In this document: piece after piece, positions 27,606 to 39,734 of the stretch
Position numbering within the stretch: the stretch's first letter is position 1
Layout of the letters: each line of letters opens with the position of its first letter
Source of the DNA: an uncultured Alistipes sp.
GTDB lineage: Bacteria; Bacteroidota; Bacteroidia; Bacteroidales; Rikenellaceae
Direction of reading: 5' to 3'
Length of the DNA stretch: 64,000 bases
Assembly (NCBI GenBank): GCA_944323075.1
Contig: CALURC010000010.1
Coordinates: 37,512 to 101,511, forward strand
Position numbers and translations under genes: made by a program
Notes under the pieces: model-generated
The model's database searches: none
Told to the model about the DNA's origin: nothing
Seen by the model: only the letters and a program-made list of their open reading frames with translations

Positions 27606-29906
27606 TATAAATTTTATTCGGTGCCGAAAAATTCGTCCGATACTCCGAAAATACTTTATGCCGACGTTATCCTGCCGTTGGCCGTACCGTGCATGACTTT
27701 TGCCGTGCCGGATAACATACGGGAACAAATTGCCGTAGGACAACGCGTAATTGTTCCTATCGGGAACCGAAAACTCTACACGGGAATTATCGACCGCCTG
27801 CGCACAGAGGCCCCGTCCTATTCACGCATTAAAGCCATTGTCAGACCGATCGGAACCAATCCGATCGTAACACCCGAACAGCTCAATCTGTGGCATTGGC
27901 TCTCCTCTTATTATATGGCCCCACTGGGCATGGTCATGCGCACAGCTCTGCCCGCTGAATTCAAATCAAGCGGACTCTCAGAAGAAGAGACTTCCCGAAA
28001 CGACTTCACCCCACGTAGTGAACCGGCATTGAAATTACATCCGGAGATCGACAGCGAAGACCGCCTTCACGAGGTCCTTGACACACTTCACCGAGCCAAA
28101 GCACAACATCGGACTTTAATCGAATATCTCCATCGTGCGAACATTCATAGTTACACCGATTCGCCCGCAATTCCCCGACGCCTGTTCGACATTTCGGCAA
28201 CTGCATTGAAATCACTGACAGACAAACACATCCTGCTACAGACTGAAATCACCTGCCCTTATGTCGAACCCCGTCGGCCAGATATCGCTCTACCCGAACT
28301 CTCACCGGCCCAACTACGGGCACTCAACTCGATCCGCAACGGATTTGTCAATAAAAATGTCATCTTGTTGCACGGAGTCACCGGAAGTGGAAAAACAGAA
28401 ATTTACATCCACCTGATCGCAGAGACCCTCGATGCCGGCCACAATGTTCTCTTTTTGCTTCCCGAGATCGCTTTGACCGATCAGCTGGTCAACCGCATGA
28501 AACGCTATTTCGGAGAGACAGTCCGGGTTTACCACTCACGACAGACACCCCGACAGCGAGCCGAAGTATACGACGAACTACTACACACATCCGGAGGGAA
28601 ACTCTTGATAGGTGTCCGGTCGGCCGTTCTGCTTCCTCCGAATCATCTGTCGCTGATTATCGTCGACGAAGAGCACGACTCCAGCTTCAAACAGACCGAC
28701 TCAAGCCCGAAATACCACGGACGCGACACCGCAATCTATCTCGCTTCTCTTTGCAAAGCACACACCCTTTTGGGTAGTGCCACCCCCTGCGCAGAAACCT
28801 ATTACAATGCGGCAATCGGCAAATACGGCCATGTGGTCCTTAATGAACGATACAGCGGTGTGACATTACCACAGGTGATCGTATCGAACACCTTAACGAC
28901 TGCAAAACGAGGTGAAAAATTTTCGCATTTCAACAAAATACTGTTCGACCGCATCGCCGAAACACTCCATCGCGGACGCCAGGTAATGCTCTTCCAAAAC
29001 CGAAGAGGATTTTCGCCTTTTGTAACCTGTGGCACCTGCGGCTGGACCGCCATGTGTCCCGACTGCAACGTCTCGCTTACTTACCACAAAAACGACAGCA
29101 CACTCCGCTGCCACTACTGTGGATTCCACATCCCGATCCCGGAACACTGTCCTTCCTGCTCTACAGGGAGCCTTATTCCTCAAGGATTCGGGACCGAAAA
29201 AATCGAAGAAGAACTTCATCATTACTTTCCAGACGCCCGAATCGAACGACTGGATGCCGATTCTGCCCGCTCAACCCGAAATTATCAACGGATCATCAAC
29301 TCTTTCAGTTCGGGGACGACCGATATTCTGATCGGGACTCAAATCATCACCAAAGGGTTCGATTTCGGAGGGGTCGCATTGGTCGGAATCCTCAATGCCG
29401 ACAACCTATTATTATATCCCGATTTCCGATCCAGCGAACGGGCCTTTCAACTGATCGTCCAAGTGGGAGGTCGTGCCGGACGGCGGGATGAACAGGGAAC
29501 TGTCATTATCCAAACCACACAACCCGATCATCCGGTCATCCGACAAGCCATGAACGGCGATTACGAAGTGATGATCCACACGCTACTGGCCGAACGCCAA
29601 ACCTTTCTCTACCCGCCTTTCTGTCGAGTAATCTCGATCATCTTCCGCCATAGAGACCGTACATTGCTTCAACGAGCCGCCGATACATTCGCAGCTCAAG
29701 CCCGACCCCGTTTCGGACGCATGCTGATGGGACCAGAAACTCCACCAGTCGACCGGATACGTAATCAATTCAGACTCCAGTTCTTATTAAAAGTCGATCG
29801 ACATCAAGCTGCTGTCAAACAAGAATTGACAACGCTCATCAACGAATTGCACAACCATCCATCATTTCGCTCCATTGAAATCATTCCTGACGTAGACCCT
29901 CAATAA
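27603..29906 (+). CDS. priA: Primosomal helicase PriA
   Basis: A replication-restart 3'-5' DNA helicase of up to 767 residues. It has the N-terminal 3'-DNA-binding domain (LYADVILPLAVPCMTFAVP), the Walker A motif GVTGSGKTE (Lys264 counted from TTG), DEEHD as Walker B, and a zinc-binding insertion with cysteine pairs (CGTCGW, CPDC, CHYC, CPSC, about residues 475-525). The helicase C-terminal part contains IGTQIITKGFDF and QVGGRAGR. The first possible codon is TTG at 27603, but it overlaps a −7 box, so GTG at 27621 is the more likely start and would shorten the protein by six residues. Confidence 0.94.
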   Translation: MYKFYSVPKNSSDTPKILYADVILPLAVPCMTFAVPDNIREQIAVGQRVIVPIGNRKLYTGIIDRLRTEAPSYSRIKAIVRPIGTNPIVTPEQLNLWHWLSSYYMAPLGMVMRTALPAEFKSSGLSEEETSRNDFTPRSEPALKLHPEIDSEDRLHEVLDTLHRAKAQHRTLIEYLHRANIHSYTDSPAIPRRLFDISATALKSLTDKHILLQTEITCPYVEPRRPDIALPELSPAQLRALNSIRNGFVNKNVILLHGVTGSGKTEIYIHLIAETLDAGHNVLFLLPEIALTDQLVNRMKRYFGETVRVYHSRQTPRQRAEVYDELLHTSGGKLLIGVRSAVLLPPNHLSLIIVDEEHDSSFKQTDSSPKYHGRDTAIYLASLCKAHTLLGSATPCAETYYNAAIGKYGHVVLNERYSGVTLPQVIVSNTLTTAKRGEKFSHFNKILFDRIAETLHRGRQVMLFQNRRGFSPFVTCGTCGWTAMCPDCNVSLTYHKNDSTLRCHYCGFHIPIPEHCPSCSTGSLIPQGFGTEKIEEELHHYFPDARIERLDADSARSTRNYQRIINSFSSGTTDILIGTQIITKGFDFGGVALVGILNADNLLLYPDFRSSERAFQLIVQVGGRAGRRDEQGTVIIQTTQPDHPVIRQAMNGDYEVMIHTLLAERQTFLYPPFCRVISIIFRHRDRTLLQRAADTFAAQARPRFGRMLMGPETPPVDRIRNQFRLQFLLKVDRHQAAVKQELTTLINELHNHPSFRSIEIIPDVDPQ

Positions 29907-29974
29907 ATTAGCTCCGGTACCCTCGATCATTGGTATTCGAATTGCAGCTCCGATAGTGTGCTCTCCGATCAATT

Positions 29975-29992
29975 ACACATACATGTATGTGT
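29975..29992. promoter_or_regulatory. Perfect 18-bp palindrome upstream of the XRE regulator gene
   Basis: The sequence acacatacatgtatgtgt is a perfect inverted repeat with no spacer, ending 47 bases before the regulator's ATG. Such symmetry suits a dimeric helix-turn-helix protein, and autoregulation by the downstream XRE protein is the simple inference. A near match to the −7 box (TATGTGTG, 29986-29993) overlaps it. Confidence 0.5.
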
Positions 29993-30039
29993 GAAAGATT
30001 CGGCAAGAATACGCATCTTGGAAAAGATTTTTACCTGCA

Positions 30040-30267
30040 ATGAAAACCGCCATCGAGATGTTTGTCATACAGAAAGTTAAGGAGATACGAATCCGTGAAG
30101 GCTTATCACAGGCCGCCTTAGCCGATTGTCTAAATGTCTCCAAAGGATTCATCGGAGACGTTGAGAATCCAAAACCACGTGCCAAATATAACCTTAACCA
30201 CCTGAATGAAATCGCCAAGATTTTCAACTGTTCGATAAGCGATCTTCTGCCGGAACAACCGCTGTGA
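30040..30267 (+). CDS. Small XRE-family transcriptional regulator
   Basis: A 75-residue protein that is almost entirely a Cro/C1-type helix-turn-helix domain: IREGLSQAALADCLNVSKGFIGDVEN fits the five-helix HTH_3 fold, ending in NLNHLNEIAKIFNCSISDLLPE. No partner or sensor domain is present. Its stop codon overlaps a possible GTG start of comF, so the two are probably co-transcribed. A perfect palindrome lies upstream and could be its operator. A stand-alone HTH protein of this size may also be an antitoxin-like regulator, but no toxin-like gene is adjacent. Confidence 0.85.
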   Translation: MKTAIEMFVIQKVKEIRIREGLSQAALADCLNVSKGFIGDVENPKPRAKYNLNHLNEIAKIFNCSISDLLPEQPL

Positions 30268-30290
30268 TTCAAGAAAAGCAGGGATCAAAT

Positions 30291-31034
30291 ATGGATATCC
30301 TTATTCGTTACGCCACCGAAATTTTTCATTTGTTCTTTCCGGAACGTTGTCCCGCCTGCGGGAAAGCACTACCCGAAAGCGTCTCTTTTCTCTGTCCCTC
30401 ATGTCAATGGGAAATACCGCTGACCGAATACTGTTTCGAACATGATAACCCCGTAGCCCGTAAATTTTGGGGAATGATTCCGATCGAAGAGGCCTCCTCC
30501 ATGTTCTTCTTCTCTTCTCACGGTCTTTACCGAAATCTGATCCATCGTTTTAAATATCGTGGACAATGGAACATCTGCAAGAGAATGGGCATTTGGTTCG
30601 GAAAAGAGTTACGGAAAAGCGGTTTATACAACACTGTGGACGTAGTTATCCCGGTTCCTCTTCATCCCCGTCGCCTTTTTCATCGTGGATACAACCAATC
30701 GGAATACCTGGCTCAAGGAATCGCAGAGAGCCTCGGGAAACAAACCGAGACTCATTGCCTGATCCGTAAACGATACAACCGTTCGCAGACGAAAACCCAT
30801 AACAGAAAAGACCGATGGGAAAACGTAGTCGGAATTTTCGCGGTACGGCATCCTGAAAAACTCGAAGGGAAACATATTCTATTGGTCGACGACGTACTTA
30901 CAACCGGATCAACCCTAACGGTTTGTGCCGAAACCCTTTTAAAACATGTAACTTCTTGTCGGATCAGTATCGCAACACTCGCCGTCTCCTCGTACGAACT
31001 ATCCCGCGTCGAACAAAAAAACTCCCTGATGTAA
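30291..31034 (+). CDS. comF: ComF-family phosphoribosyltransferase-like protein
   Basis: A 247-residue protein with an N-terminal zinc-ribbon (CPAC and CPSC pairs) and a C-terminal phosphoribosyltransferase domain whose PRPP loop is LLVDDVLTTGSTL. ComF proteins are linked to DNA uptake in naturally competent bacteria, but the role in Bacteroidetes is not settled. I chose ATG 30291 because MDILIRYATEIFHLFFPERC matches the usual ComF N-terminus; GTG 30264, overlapping the regulator stop as GTGA, would add nine residues. The gene converges on the araC-type gene with 13 bases between stops. Confidence 0.85.
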   Translation: MDILIRYATEIFHLFFPERCPACGKALPESVSFLCPSCQWEIPLTEYCFEHDNPVARKFWGMIPIEEASSMFFFSSHGLYRNLIHRFKYRGQWNICKRMGIWFGKELRKSGLYNTVDVVIPVPLHPRRLFHRGYNQSEYLAQGIAESLGKQTETHCLIRKRYNRSQTKTHNRKDRWENVVGIFAVRHPEKLEGKHILLVDDVLTTGSTLTVCAETLLKHVTSCRISIATLAVSSYELSRVEQKNSLM

Positions 31035-31047
31035 TCGCTGACTCAAA

Positions 31048-33897
<2,850 letters not shown>

Positions 33898-33922
33898 GCA
33901 TAAACGCCTGCGCAAAAGGAGC

Positions 33923-34330
33923 ATGAACATCGAAGATCGTAAATTTAAAAGAGATTACATTATCGGTCTGACCATAGTCGCTCTCCTCACGGGATGGGGA
34001 GGAGCTGCTCTGATCAAAGGGTGCCTTCCGGAACATTATGTCGAATGGTTCCCGTTCATGCCGCTGTTCTTTTACATATGGGGATTGATTTTCATCGCGT
34101 TATTCCGCAGGGAAAGCCGGCGAGTAGCGTGGCTCTTTCTGGGAATGAAAGTTGCCAAGATGCTACTGTTCGTACTGATCTGTGGCCTCTATATCGCGTT
34201 GAGCGACACACAAAAGACGGATTTCGTCGTGACGTTTTTGATCCTCTACATCATTTTTATGATTTTTGAAACCGTGTTTTTCTGGTATTACGAGAAAAAA
34301 CGAAAAATAAAAAATAATGAAGATGAATAA
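33923..34330 (+). CDS. AtpI-like membrane protein of the ATP synthase operon
   Basis: A 135-residue protein with about four membrane helices (near residues 12-30, 43-60, 68-90 and 98-122) and a basic C-terminal tail rich in Lys and Arg. It occupies the place between atpC and atpB where Bacteroidetes operons carry an AtpI-like gene, and its end overlaps the atpB start by 14 bases. AtpI/UncI proteins help assemble the c-ring in other bacteria. Sequence resemblance to AtpI is weak by eye, so the role is inferred from place and topology. Confidence 0.6.
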   Translation: MNIEDRKFKRDYIIGLTIVALLTGWGGAALIKGCLPEHYVEWFPFMPLFFYIWGLIFIALFRRESRRVAWLFLGMKVAKMLLFVLICGLYIALSDTQKTDFVVTFLILYIIFMIFETVFFWYYEKKRKIKNNEDE

Positions 34331-35405
34331 ATTAAGACATATCGCCGTATGCTTGTGTCTGCTTCTATTCGGAAGCTTCACAGCCCACGCCGAAGAGTTG
34401 CCCGAAGGTGAAGATACGGATGTCAAAGAGATCGTCTTCGAACACTTGGGAGATTCGTACGAATGGCACATCACGACATGGGGAAAAACTCATGTTTCAA
34501 TACCCTTGCCAGTAATCGTACGGAGCCGTACGGGTCATTGGGATGTATTTCTCTCCTCCCGGTTCAAACACGGAGAAGAATCCTACAACGGCTACTACAT
34601 TGCAAAAGAGGGTCCTTATGCCGGGAAAATCGTCGAACAAGTCAACGGAGAAGAGATCCGTCCGATCGATATCTCCATCACCAAAACCGTCTTGGCCCTG
34701 TTACTGAACAGCTTGATCTTGGTTTGCATCATTCTGGGCGTTGCGCATTGGTACAAAAAGCGTAAAGTCGAAAATGCAGCACCGGGAGGCTTCGTCGGGG
34801 CGATGGAGATGTTCATCATGATGATCCACGACGACCTGATCAAAAGTTGTGTAGGGAAAGATTACAAGCGGTTCGCCCCCTATTTGCTGACCGTCTTCTT
34901 CTTTATCTTCATCAACAACCTGATGGGTCTGATCCCGATCTTCCCAGGAGGAGCGAATGTCACGGGTAACATCGCGATTACACTGGTTCTCGCCTTGTGC
35001 ACATTCTTTGCCGTCAACCTGTTCGGAACACGGGAGTATTGGAAAGAGATCTTCTGGCCCGAAGTACCGACGTGGCTCAAATGTCCGGTGCCGATGATGC
35101 CGGCGATCGAATTGGTCGGAATCTTCACCAAACCGTTCGCCCTGATGATCCGTCTGTTCGCCAACATGATGGCCGGACACGCCGTAATCCTCAGCCTGAC
35201 CTGTCTGGTATTCGTTACCGTCAGCATGGGCAAAGCCGTCAATATCTCCATGACCGGAGTATCGGTCTTGTTCTGTATCTTCATGAATCTATTGGAACTT
35301 CTGGTAGCCTTTATCCAAGCCTATGTATTTACGATGCTATCGGCCGTATTCATCGGTCTGGCCCGCGTCAAACACCACAAGACAACGGAAGAGGCTGAAA
35401 TTTAA
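34317..35405 (+). CDS. atpB: ATP synthase Fo subunit a
   Basis: A 362-residue membrane subunit that forms the proton half-channels. A cleavable signal-like segment (residues 1-25, ending TAHA) precedes a periplasmic extension of about 90 residues that E. coli subunit a lacks; such an extension is typical of Bacteroidetes. Five or six membrane helices follow. The essential arginine is Arg279 in MIRLFANMMAGH. Start codons at 34317 and 34323 are both possible. It overlaps the AtpI-like gene by 14 bases. Confidence 0.94.
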   Translation: MKMNKLRHIAVCLCLLLFGSFTAHAEELPEGEDTDVKEIVFEHLGDSYEWHITTWGKTHVSIPLPVIVRSRTGHWDVFLSSRFKHGEESYNGYYIAKEGPYAGKIVEQVNGEEIRPIDISITKTVLALLLNSLILVCIILGVAHWYKKRKVENAAPGGFVGAMEMFIMMIHDDLIKSCVGKDYKRFAPYLLTVFFFIFINNLMGLIPIFPGGANVTGNIAITLVLALCTFFAVNLFGTREYWKEIFWPEVPTWLKCPVPMMPAIELVGIFTKPFALMIRLFANMMAGHAVILSLTCLVFVTVSMGKAVNISMTGVSVLFCIFMNLLELLVAFIQAYVFTMLSAVFIGLARVKHHKTTEEAEI

Positions 35406-35742
<337 letters not shown>

Positions 35743-35771
35743 TAAAAACCTCAATTTAAAACACAGAAGCG

Positions 35772-36275
35772 ATGGGACTCTTACAACCCGAAACGGGCCT
35801 CTTATTTTGGATGCTGCTCTCGTTTATCGTGGTCTTCGTTATACTGGCCAAATATGGTTTCCCAGTCATTACGAAGATGGTAGAAGAGCGTAGGGTCTTC
35901 GTCGAAAAGTCGTTGGAAGCAGCCAAAGAAGCGAAAGCCCAATTGGACAACATCAAAACCGAAAGCGAAGCCTTACTGCAAAGCGCACGCGAAGAACAGA
36001 TGAAAATTCTGAACGAAGCCGCAGCAGCCAAGGAACGCATCATCAGTCAGGCAAAAAACGAAGCCTCGATTGAAGCTCAGAAACAATTGGACGAAGCTAA
36101 ACGCCAGATTCAACTCGAAAAAGAGGCGGCTGTCCGCGAAGTGCGCAGTCAAATCGCCTTGCTTTCGATCGGAATTGCAGAAAAAGTAATCCGTAATAAA
36201 CTGGAAGACGCCCCGTCTCAAATGTCGATGATCAATCGGATGCTCGACGAAATGCCCGACATGAAACAATCGTAA
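35772..36275 (+). CDS. atpF: ATP synthase Fo subunit b
   Basis: A 167-residue peripheral-stalk subunit with one N-terminal membrane helix (about residues 8-28, FWMLLSFIVVFVILAKYGFP) and a long Ala/Glu/Lys-rich coiled coil reaching up to F1. Length and composition are normal for subunit b. It starts 29 bases after atpE and ends four bases before atpH. Confidence 0.94.
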   Translation: MGLLQPETGLLFWMLLSFIVVFVILAKYGFPVITKMVEERRVFVEKSLEAAKEAKAQLDNIKTESEALLQSAREEQMKILNEAAAAKERIISQAKNEASIEAQKQLDEAKRQIQLEKEAAVREVRSQIALLSIGIAEKVIRNKLEDAPSQMSMINRMLDEMPDMKQS

Positions 36276-36279
36276 GCCT

Positions 36280-36834
36280 ATGAACACAGGAATGATCTCG
36301 GTACGATATGCCAAAGCACTGCTGGAGTTCGCATACGAAAAGAAGTGTGCGGAACAAGTCTATGGTGAAATGTCGAACGTAGCCCGAAGTTTCGAACAGG
36401 AAGCATCGTTACGCCGGATATTGGATAACCCGATTCTGCCGGATCGAACGAAAGCGGAAGTGATCCGAAATGCGGGAGGCGGTAAAACGAGCGATGTATT
36501 TGATCGTTTCGTGACACTCGTGCTGCACAACAAACGTGAACGCTACATGCAACAGATCAGCCTGATGTACCTCGATCTTTACCGTAAATTGAATCACATC
36601 AGCACCGGCAAACTCGAAACCGCCGTTGCTATCGATTCAGAGACGGAAAAACGGATCAGCGACTGGATCGCCGCAAAAACCCGCGGAACCGTCGAACTCC
36701 GTACCTCCGTAAAACCGGAACTGATCGGCGGCTTTATCTTTGAGATGGATTCCGAACGGCTCGATGCCAGTATCGCCACTCAACTGAGAAGCATCAAAAA
36801 ACAATTCGTCGAAAAGAACAAACGGATTGTGTAG
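36280..36834 (+). CDS. atpH: ATP synthase F1 subunit delta
   Basis: A 184-residue OSCP/delta subunit joining the b stalk to the top of F1. The N-terminal helical bundle starts ISVRYAKALLEFAYEK, and the conserved C-terminal segment VELRTSVKPELIGGFIFEM is present. It is placed between atpF and atpA as usual. Length is normal. Confidence 0.93.
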   Translation: MNTGMISVRYAKALLEFAYEKKCAEQVYGEMSNVARSFEQEASLRRILDNPILPDRTKAEVIRNAGGGKTSDVFDRFVTLVLHNKRERYMQQISLMYLDLYRKLNHISTGKLETAVAIDSETEKRISDWIAAKTRGTVELRTSVKPELIGGFIFEMDSERLDASIATQLRSIKKQFVEKNKRIV

Positions 36835-36860
36835 TGTAAAAAAGTAAATTATTGATAGGT

Positions 36861-38441
36861 ATGTCTGAAAATATAAAAGCAAGCGAGGTCTCTGATGTGT
36901 TGCGCATGCAGCTCGAAGGAATCGACACACACCTCCAGTTTGAAGAGGTGGGGACAGTCCTTCAGGTCAGCGATGGCGTAGTCCGTATCTACGGTTTGCA
37001 GAATGCCGAAGCCAACGAATTGTTGGAGTTCGACAACGGAATCCGCGCCGTCGTGATGAACCTCGAAGAGGATAACGTCGGAGCCGTACTTTTGGGCCCG
37101 ACCGACCGAATCAAGGAGGGAGACACCGTAAAACGAACCCGGCGAATCGCGTCGATCAACGTTAGCGAAGCCATGTTGGGACGTGTCATCGATCCTCTGG
37201 GAAATCCTGTGGATGGTCTGGGCCTGATCGGAGGCGAAACTACCGAAATGCCCTTGGAGCGTAAAGCACCGGGAGTTATTTTCCGTCAACCGGTAAACCA
37301 ACCGCTACAAACAGGTCTGAAAGCCGTCGACGCTATGATCCCGATCGGACGCGGACAACGTGAGCTGATCATCGGAGACCGGCAAACCGGAAAAACGGCA
37401 ATCGCCATCGATACGATCCTTAATCAAAAAAGTAATTTCGAAGCAGGAGATCCGATCTACTGCATCTATGTTGCCATCGGACAGAAAGGTTCAACGGTTG
37501 CCTCTCTTGTCAACACCCTGCGCGAAAAAGGAGCTATGGCCTACACGATCGTCATCGCTGCAACCGCATCCGATCCTGCTGCCATGCAATACTTCGCTCC
37601 ATTCGCCGGTGCCGCTATTGGTGAATACTTCCGCGATACGGGACGCCATGCACTGGTCGTTTACGACGACTTGTCGAAACAAGCTGTCGCCTACCGTGAG
37701 GTATCATTGATTTTGCGCCGTCCATCTGGACGTGAGGCCTATCCGGGAGACATCTTCTATCTGCACTCCCGTCTGTTGGAGCGCGCCGCTAAAATTATCA
37801 ACCAACAGGAAGTGGCCGAAAAGATGAACGACCTGCCACCTTCACTGAAAGGTAAAGTAAAGTGCGGTGGTTCATTAACAGCTCTACCGATCATCGAAAC
37901 ACAAGCAGGAGATGTTTCGGCATATATTCCTACGAACGTAATCTCTATTACGGATGGCCAGATATTCTTGGATACCGACCTGTTTAACCAGGGTAACCGT
38001 CCTGCCATCAACGTAGGTATATCCGTCTCACGTGTGGGTGGTAACGCACAGATCAAGGCAATGAAGAAAGTGGCCGGTACATTGAAAATCGATCAGGCCC
38101 AATACAGAGAGCTGGAAGCTTTCACGAAGTTCGGAGGAGACATGGACCCTGTAACTGCCCTGACAATCGACAAAGGACAAAAGAATACCAGGTTGCTCGT
38201 TCAACCTCAATATGCACCGATGCCTGTAGAACAACAGATCGCTGTGCTTTATTGCGGAACACACGGATTGTTGAAAAATGTACCGCTCGATCGAGTTCAC
38301 GACTTCGAAAAAGCACTGATCAACAATTTGGAAGGCACCGAGGTACTGTCTACCCTGAAAAAAGGAGTTATCAACGAAGAGGTTACCGCCAAAATCGAAG
38401 AGGTGGCAGCCGCTGTCGCATCGGCACTTAAAAACTCATAG
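36861..38441 (+). CDS. atpA: ATP synthase F1 subunit alpha
   Basis: A 526-residue non-catalytic nucleotide-binding subunit of F1. It has the P-loop [13 protein letters not shown], the [34 protein letters not shown] region in the middle, and a helical C-terminal domain. The start is ATG 36861, nine bases after an in-frame TTG; the ATG gives the expected [16 protein letters not shown]-terminus. Two bases separate it from atpG. Confidence 0.96.
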   Translation: MSENIKASEVSDVLRMQLEGIDTHLQFEEVGTVLQVSDGVVRIYGLQNAEANELLEFDNGIRAVVMNLEEDNVGAVLLGPTDRIKEGDTVKRTRRIASINVSEAMLGRVIDPLGNPVDGLGLIGGETTEMPLERKAPGVIFRQPVNQPLQTGLKAVDAMIPIGRGQRELIIGDRQTGKTAIAIDTILNQKSNFEAGDPIYCIYVAIGQKGSTVASLVNTLREKGAMAYTIVIAATASDPAAMQYFAPFAGAAIGEYFRDTGRHALVVYDDLSKQAVAYREVSLILRRPSGREAYPGDIFYLHSRLLERAAKIINQQEVAEKMNDLPPSLKGKVKCGGSLTALPIIETQAGDVSAYIPTNVISITDGQIFLDTDLFNQGNRPAINVGISVSRVGGNAQIKAMKKVAGTLKIDQAQYRELEAFTKFGGDMDPVTALTIDKGQKNTRLLVQPQYAPMPVEQQIAVLYCGTHGLLKNVPLDRVHDFEKALINNLEGTEVLSTLKKGVINEEVTAKIEEVAAAVASALKNS

Positions 38442-38443
38442 CC

Positions 38444-39310
38444 ATGGCATCACTTAAAGAGGTCAAAGGAAGAATCGCATCGGTCAACAGTACGCTGAAA
38501 ATCACGTCAGCCATGAAAATGGTGGCGTCGGCCAAACTGCACCGTGCACAAGGCGCCATAGAAAATATGCTGCCTTATGAACGGAAACTGAACGACATCC
38601 TATCGGGATTCCTGTCCTCCGAAGGTGCCTCCAATTCACCTTATGCAGAACATAGAGAGGTCGAACGAGTTGCTATCGTAGCTGTTTCATCGAATTCATC
38701 ACTTTGCGGTGCGTTCAATGCCAATGTAGCCAAAAAGCTACAAGACACCATAGAACATACGTACGGAAATTTCCGGAAAGAAAATATTCGGATCTTTGCC
38801 GTCGGTAAAAAGATCGCCGATGTTGTCCGGAAAATGGGATTCCCGTCTGAGGGCGACTTTCAGCATCTTTCGGACAAACCCTCCTACAAAGAAGCAGCAC
38901 AATTAGCCGAGAAACTGATGCAGATGTTTCTTAACCATGAGGTAGATCGCATTGAGTTGATATATAATCATTTCAAAAGCGTATCCACCCAAGTTATGAC
39001 GCAAGAGACCTATTTGCCGATTTCGACCGAGAAAAAAGAACATAAGGGAGCTGACGCGGACTACATCGTCGAACCCAATCGGGAAACGGTCATCCGGACG
39101 CTGATTCCCCAAGTATTGGGCCTCAAAATCTTTACGATTATGCTCGATTCCAATGCGGCAGAACATGCAGCCCGGACGATCGCCATGCAAATGGCAACAG
39201 ATAATGCCACTGAACTGATCCAAGAGTTGACGATCCAATATAACAAGACACGTCAACAATTAATCACCAGTGAATTATTGGATATGATGGGAGCGGAGAT
39301 GTCCAATTAA
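38444..39310 (+). CDS. atpG: ATP synthase F1 subunit gamma
   Basis: A 288-residue central-shaft subunit. Its N- and C-terminal helices form the rotating coiled coil (SLKEVKGRIASVNSTLKITSAMKMVASAKL at the start; ATDNATELIQELTIQYNKTRQ near the end). It is the last gene of the operon. Beyond the stop come a purine-rich tract and then a long perfect hairpin. Confidence 0.95.
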   Translation: MASLKEVKGRIASVNSTLKITSAMKMVASAKLHRAQGAIENMLPYERKLNDILSGFLSSEGASNSPYAEHREVERVAIVAVSSNSSLCGAFNANVAKKLQDTIEHTYGNFRKENIRIFAVGKKIADVVRKMGFPSEGDFQHLSDKPSYKEAAQLAEKLMQMFLNHEVDRIELIYNHFKSVSTQVMTQETYLPISTEKKEHKGADADYIVEPNRETVIRTLIPQVLGLKIFTIMLDSNAAEHAARTIAMQMATDNATELIQELTIQYNKTRQQLITSELLDMMGAEMSN

Positions 39311-39432
39311 CAACAAGGGAGTGGAACGGAGAATAAGGAAGAAAGAGAATAAGAGCAAAACAAACAGACAAGAAGAAGGGGAAAAGAAAGAAGGCGCAGA
39401 TATTTGAATAACCTCTTTCAAACCCCAATACA

Positions 39433-39474
39433 AATAAAGAGGCAACAGAATGATTTTTCTGTTGCCTCTTTATT
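39433..39474 (+). terminator. Terminator of the ATP synthase operon
   Basis: A perfect stem of about 16 bp (39435-39450 with 39457-39472, loop of six) containing ggcaacag/ctgttgcc, flanked by A-rich and T-rich arms. It lies about 120 bases past atpG. Confidence 0.8.
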
Positions 39475-39660
39475 ACATTTACAACCTATTGCCTAACAAT
39501 CTGGACTCAAAGCTGACACATAATAAACACTCGCCTATTTCGATTGAAAAAGTTTAAGATAAAACTAAAATTTTCCATATAATTATATCCATCTAACCAA
39601 AATCAATCGAACAAACGGATCTTATCCATACGAAAAAACGGCAAAAGTTTCACCTGAATT

Positions 39661-39693
39661 TTTGGCGATTCCCTATTATTTTTCGTATATTCG
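39661..39693 (+). promoter_or_regulatory. Candidate promoter of the cytochrome/oxidoreductase cluster
   Basis: TTTG at 39661-39664 and TATATTCG at 39686-39693 (one mismatch to TAnnTTTG) are 21 bases apart, with the GTG start 42 bases beyond. The match is reasonable but not perfect. Confidence 0.4.
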
Positions 39694-39734
39694 CAAAGTA
39701 TTGTATACCTAACTTAACCAAAATATCAATTCTT

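Larger units (their letters stand above)
39311..39734. other. Intergenic region after atpG
   Basis: This 424-base gap starts with about 85 bases that are almost all purines on the plus strand (to about 39400), continues with a perfect hairpin at 39433-39474, and ends with a candidate promoter at 39661-39693. I see no gene in it. Confidence 0.6.

Noticed and set aside
30040-31034. Toxin-antitoxin pair (XRE plus partner)
   Set aside because: The partner has the zinc-ribbon and PRPP loop of ComF and no toxin motif.
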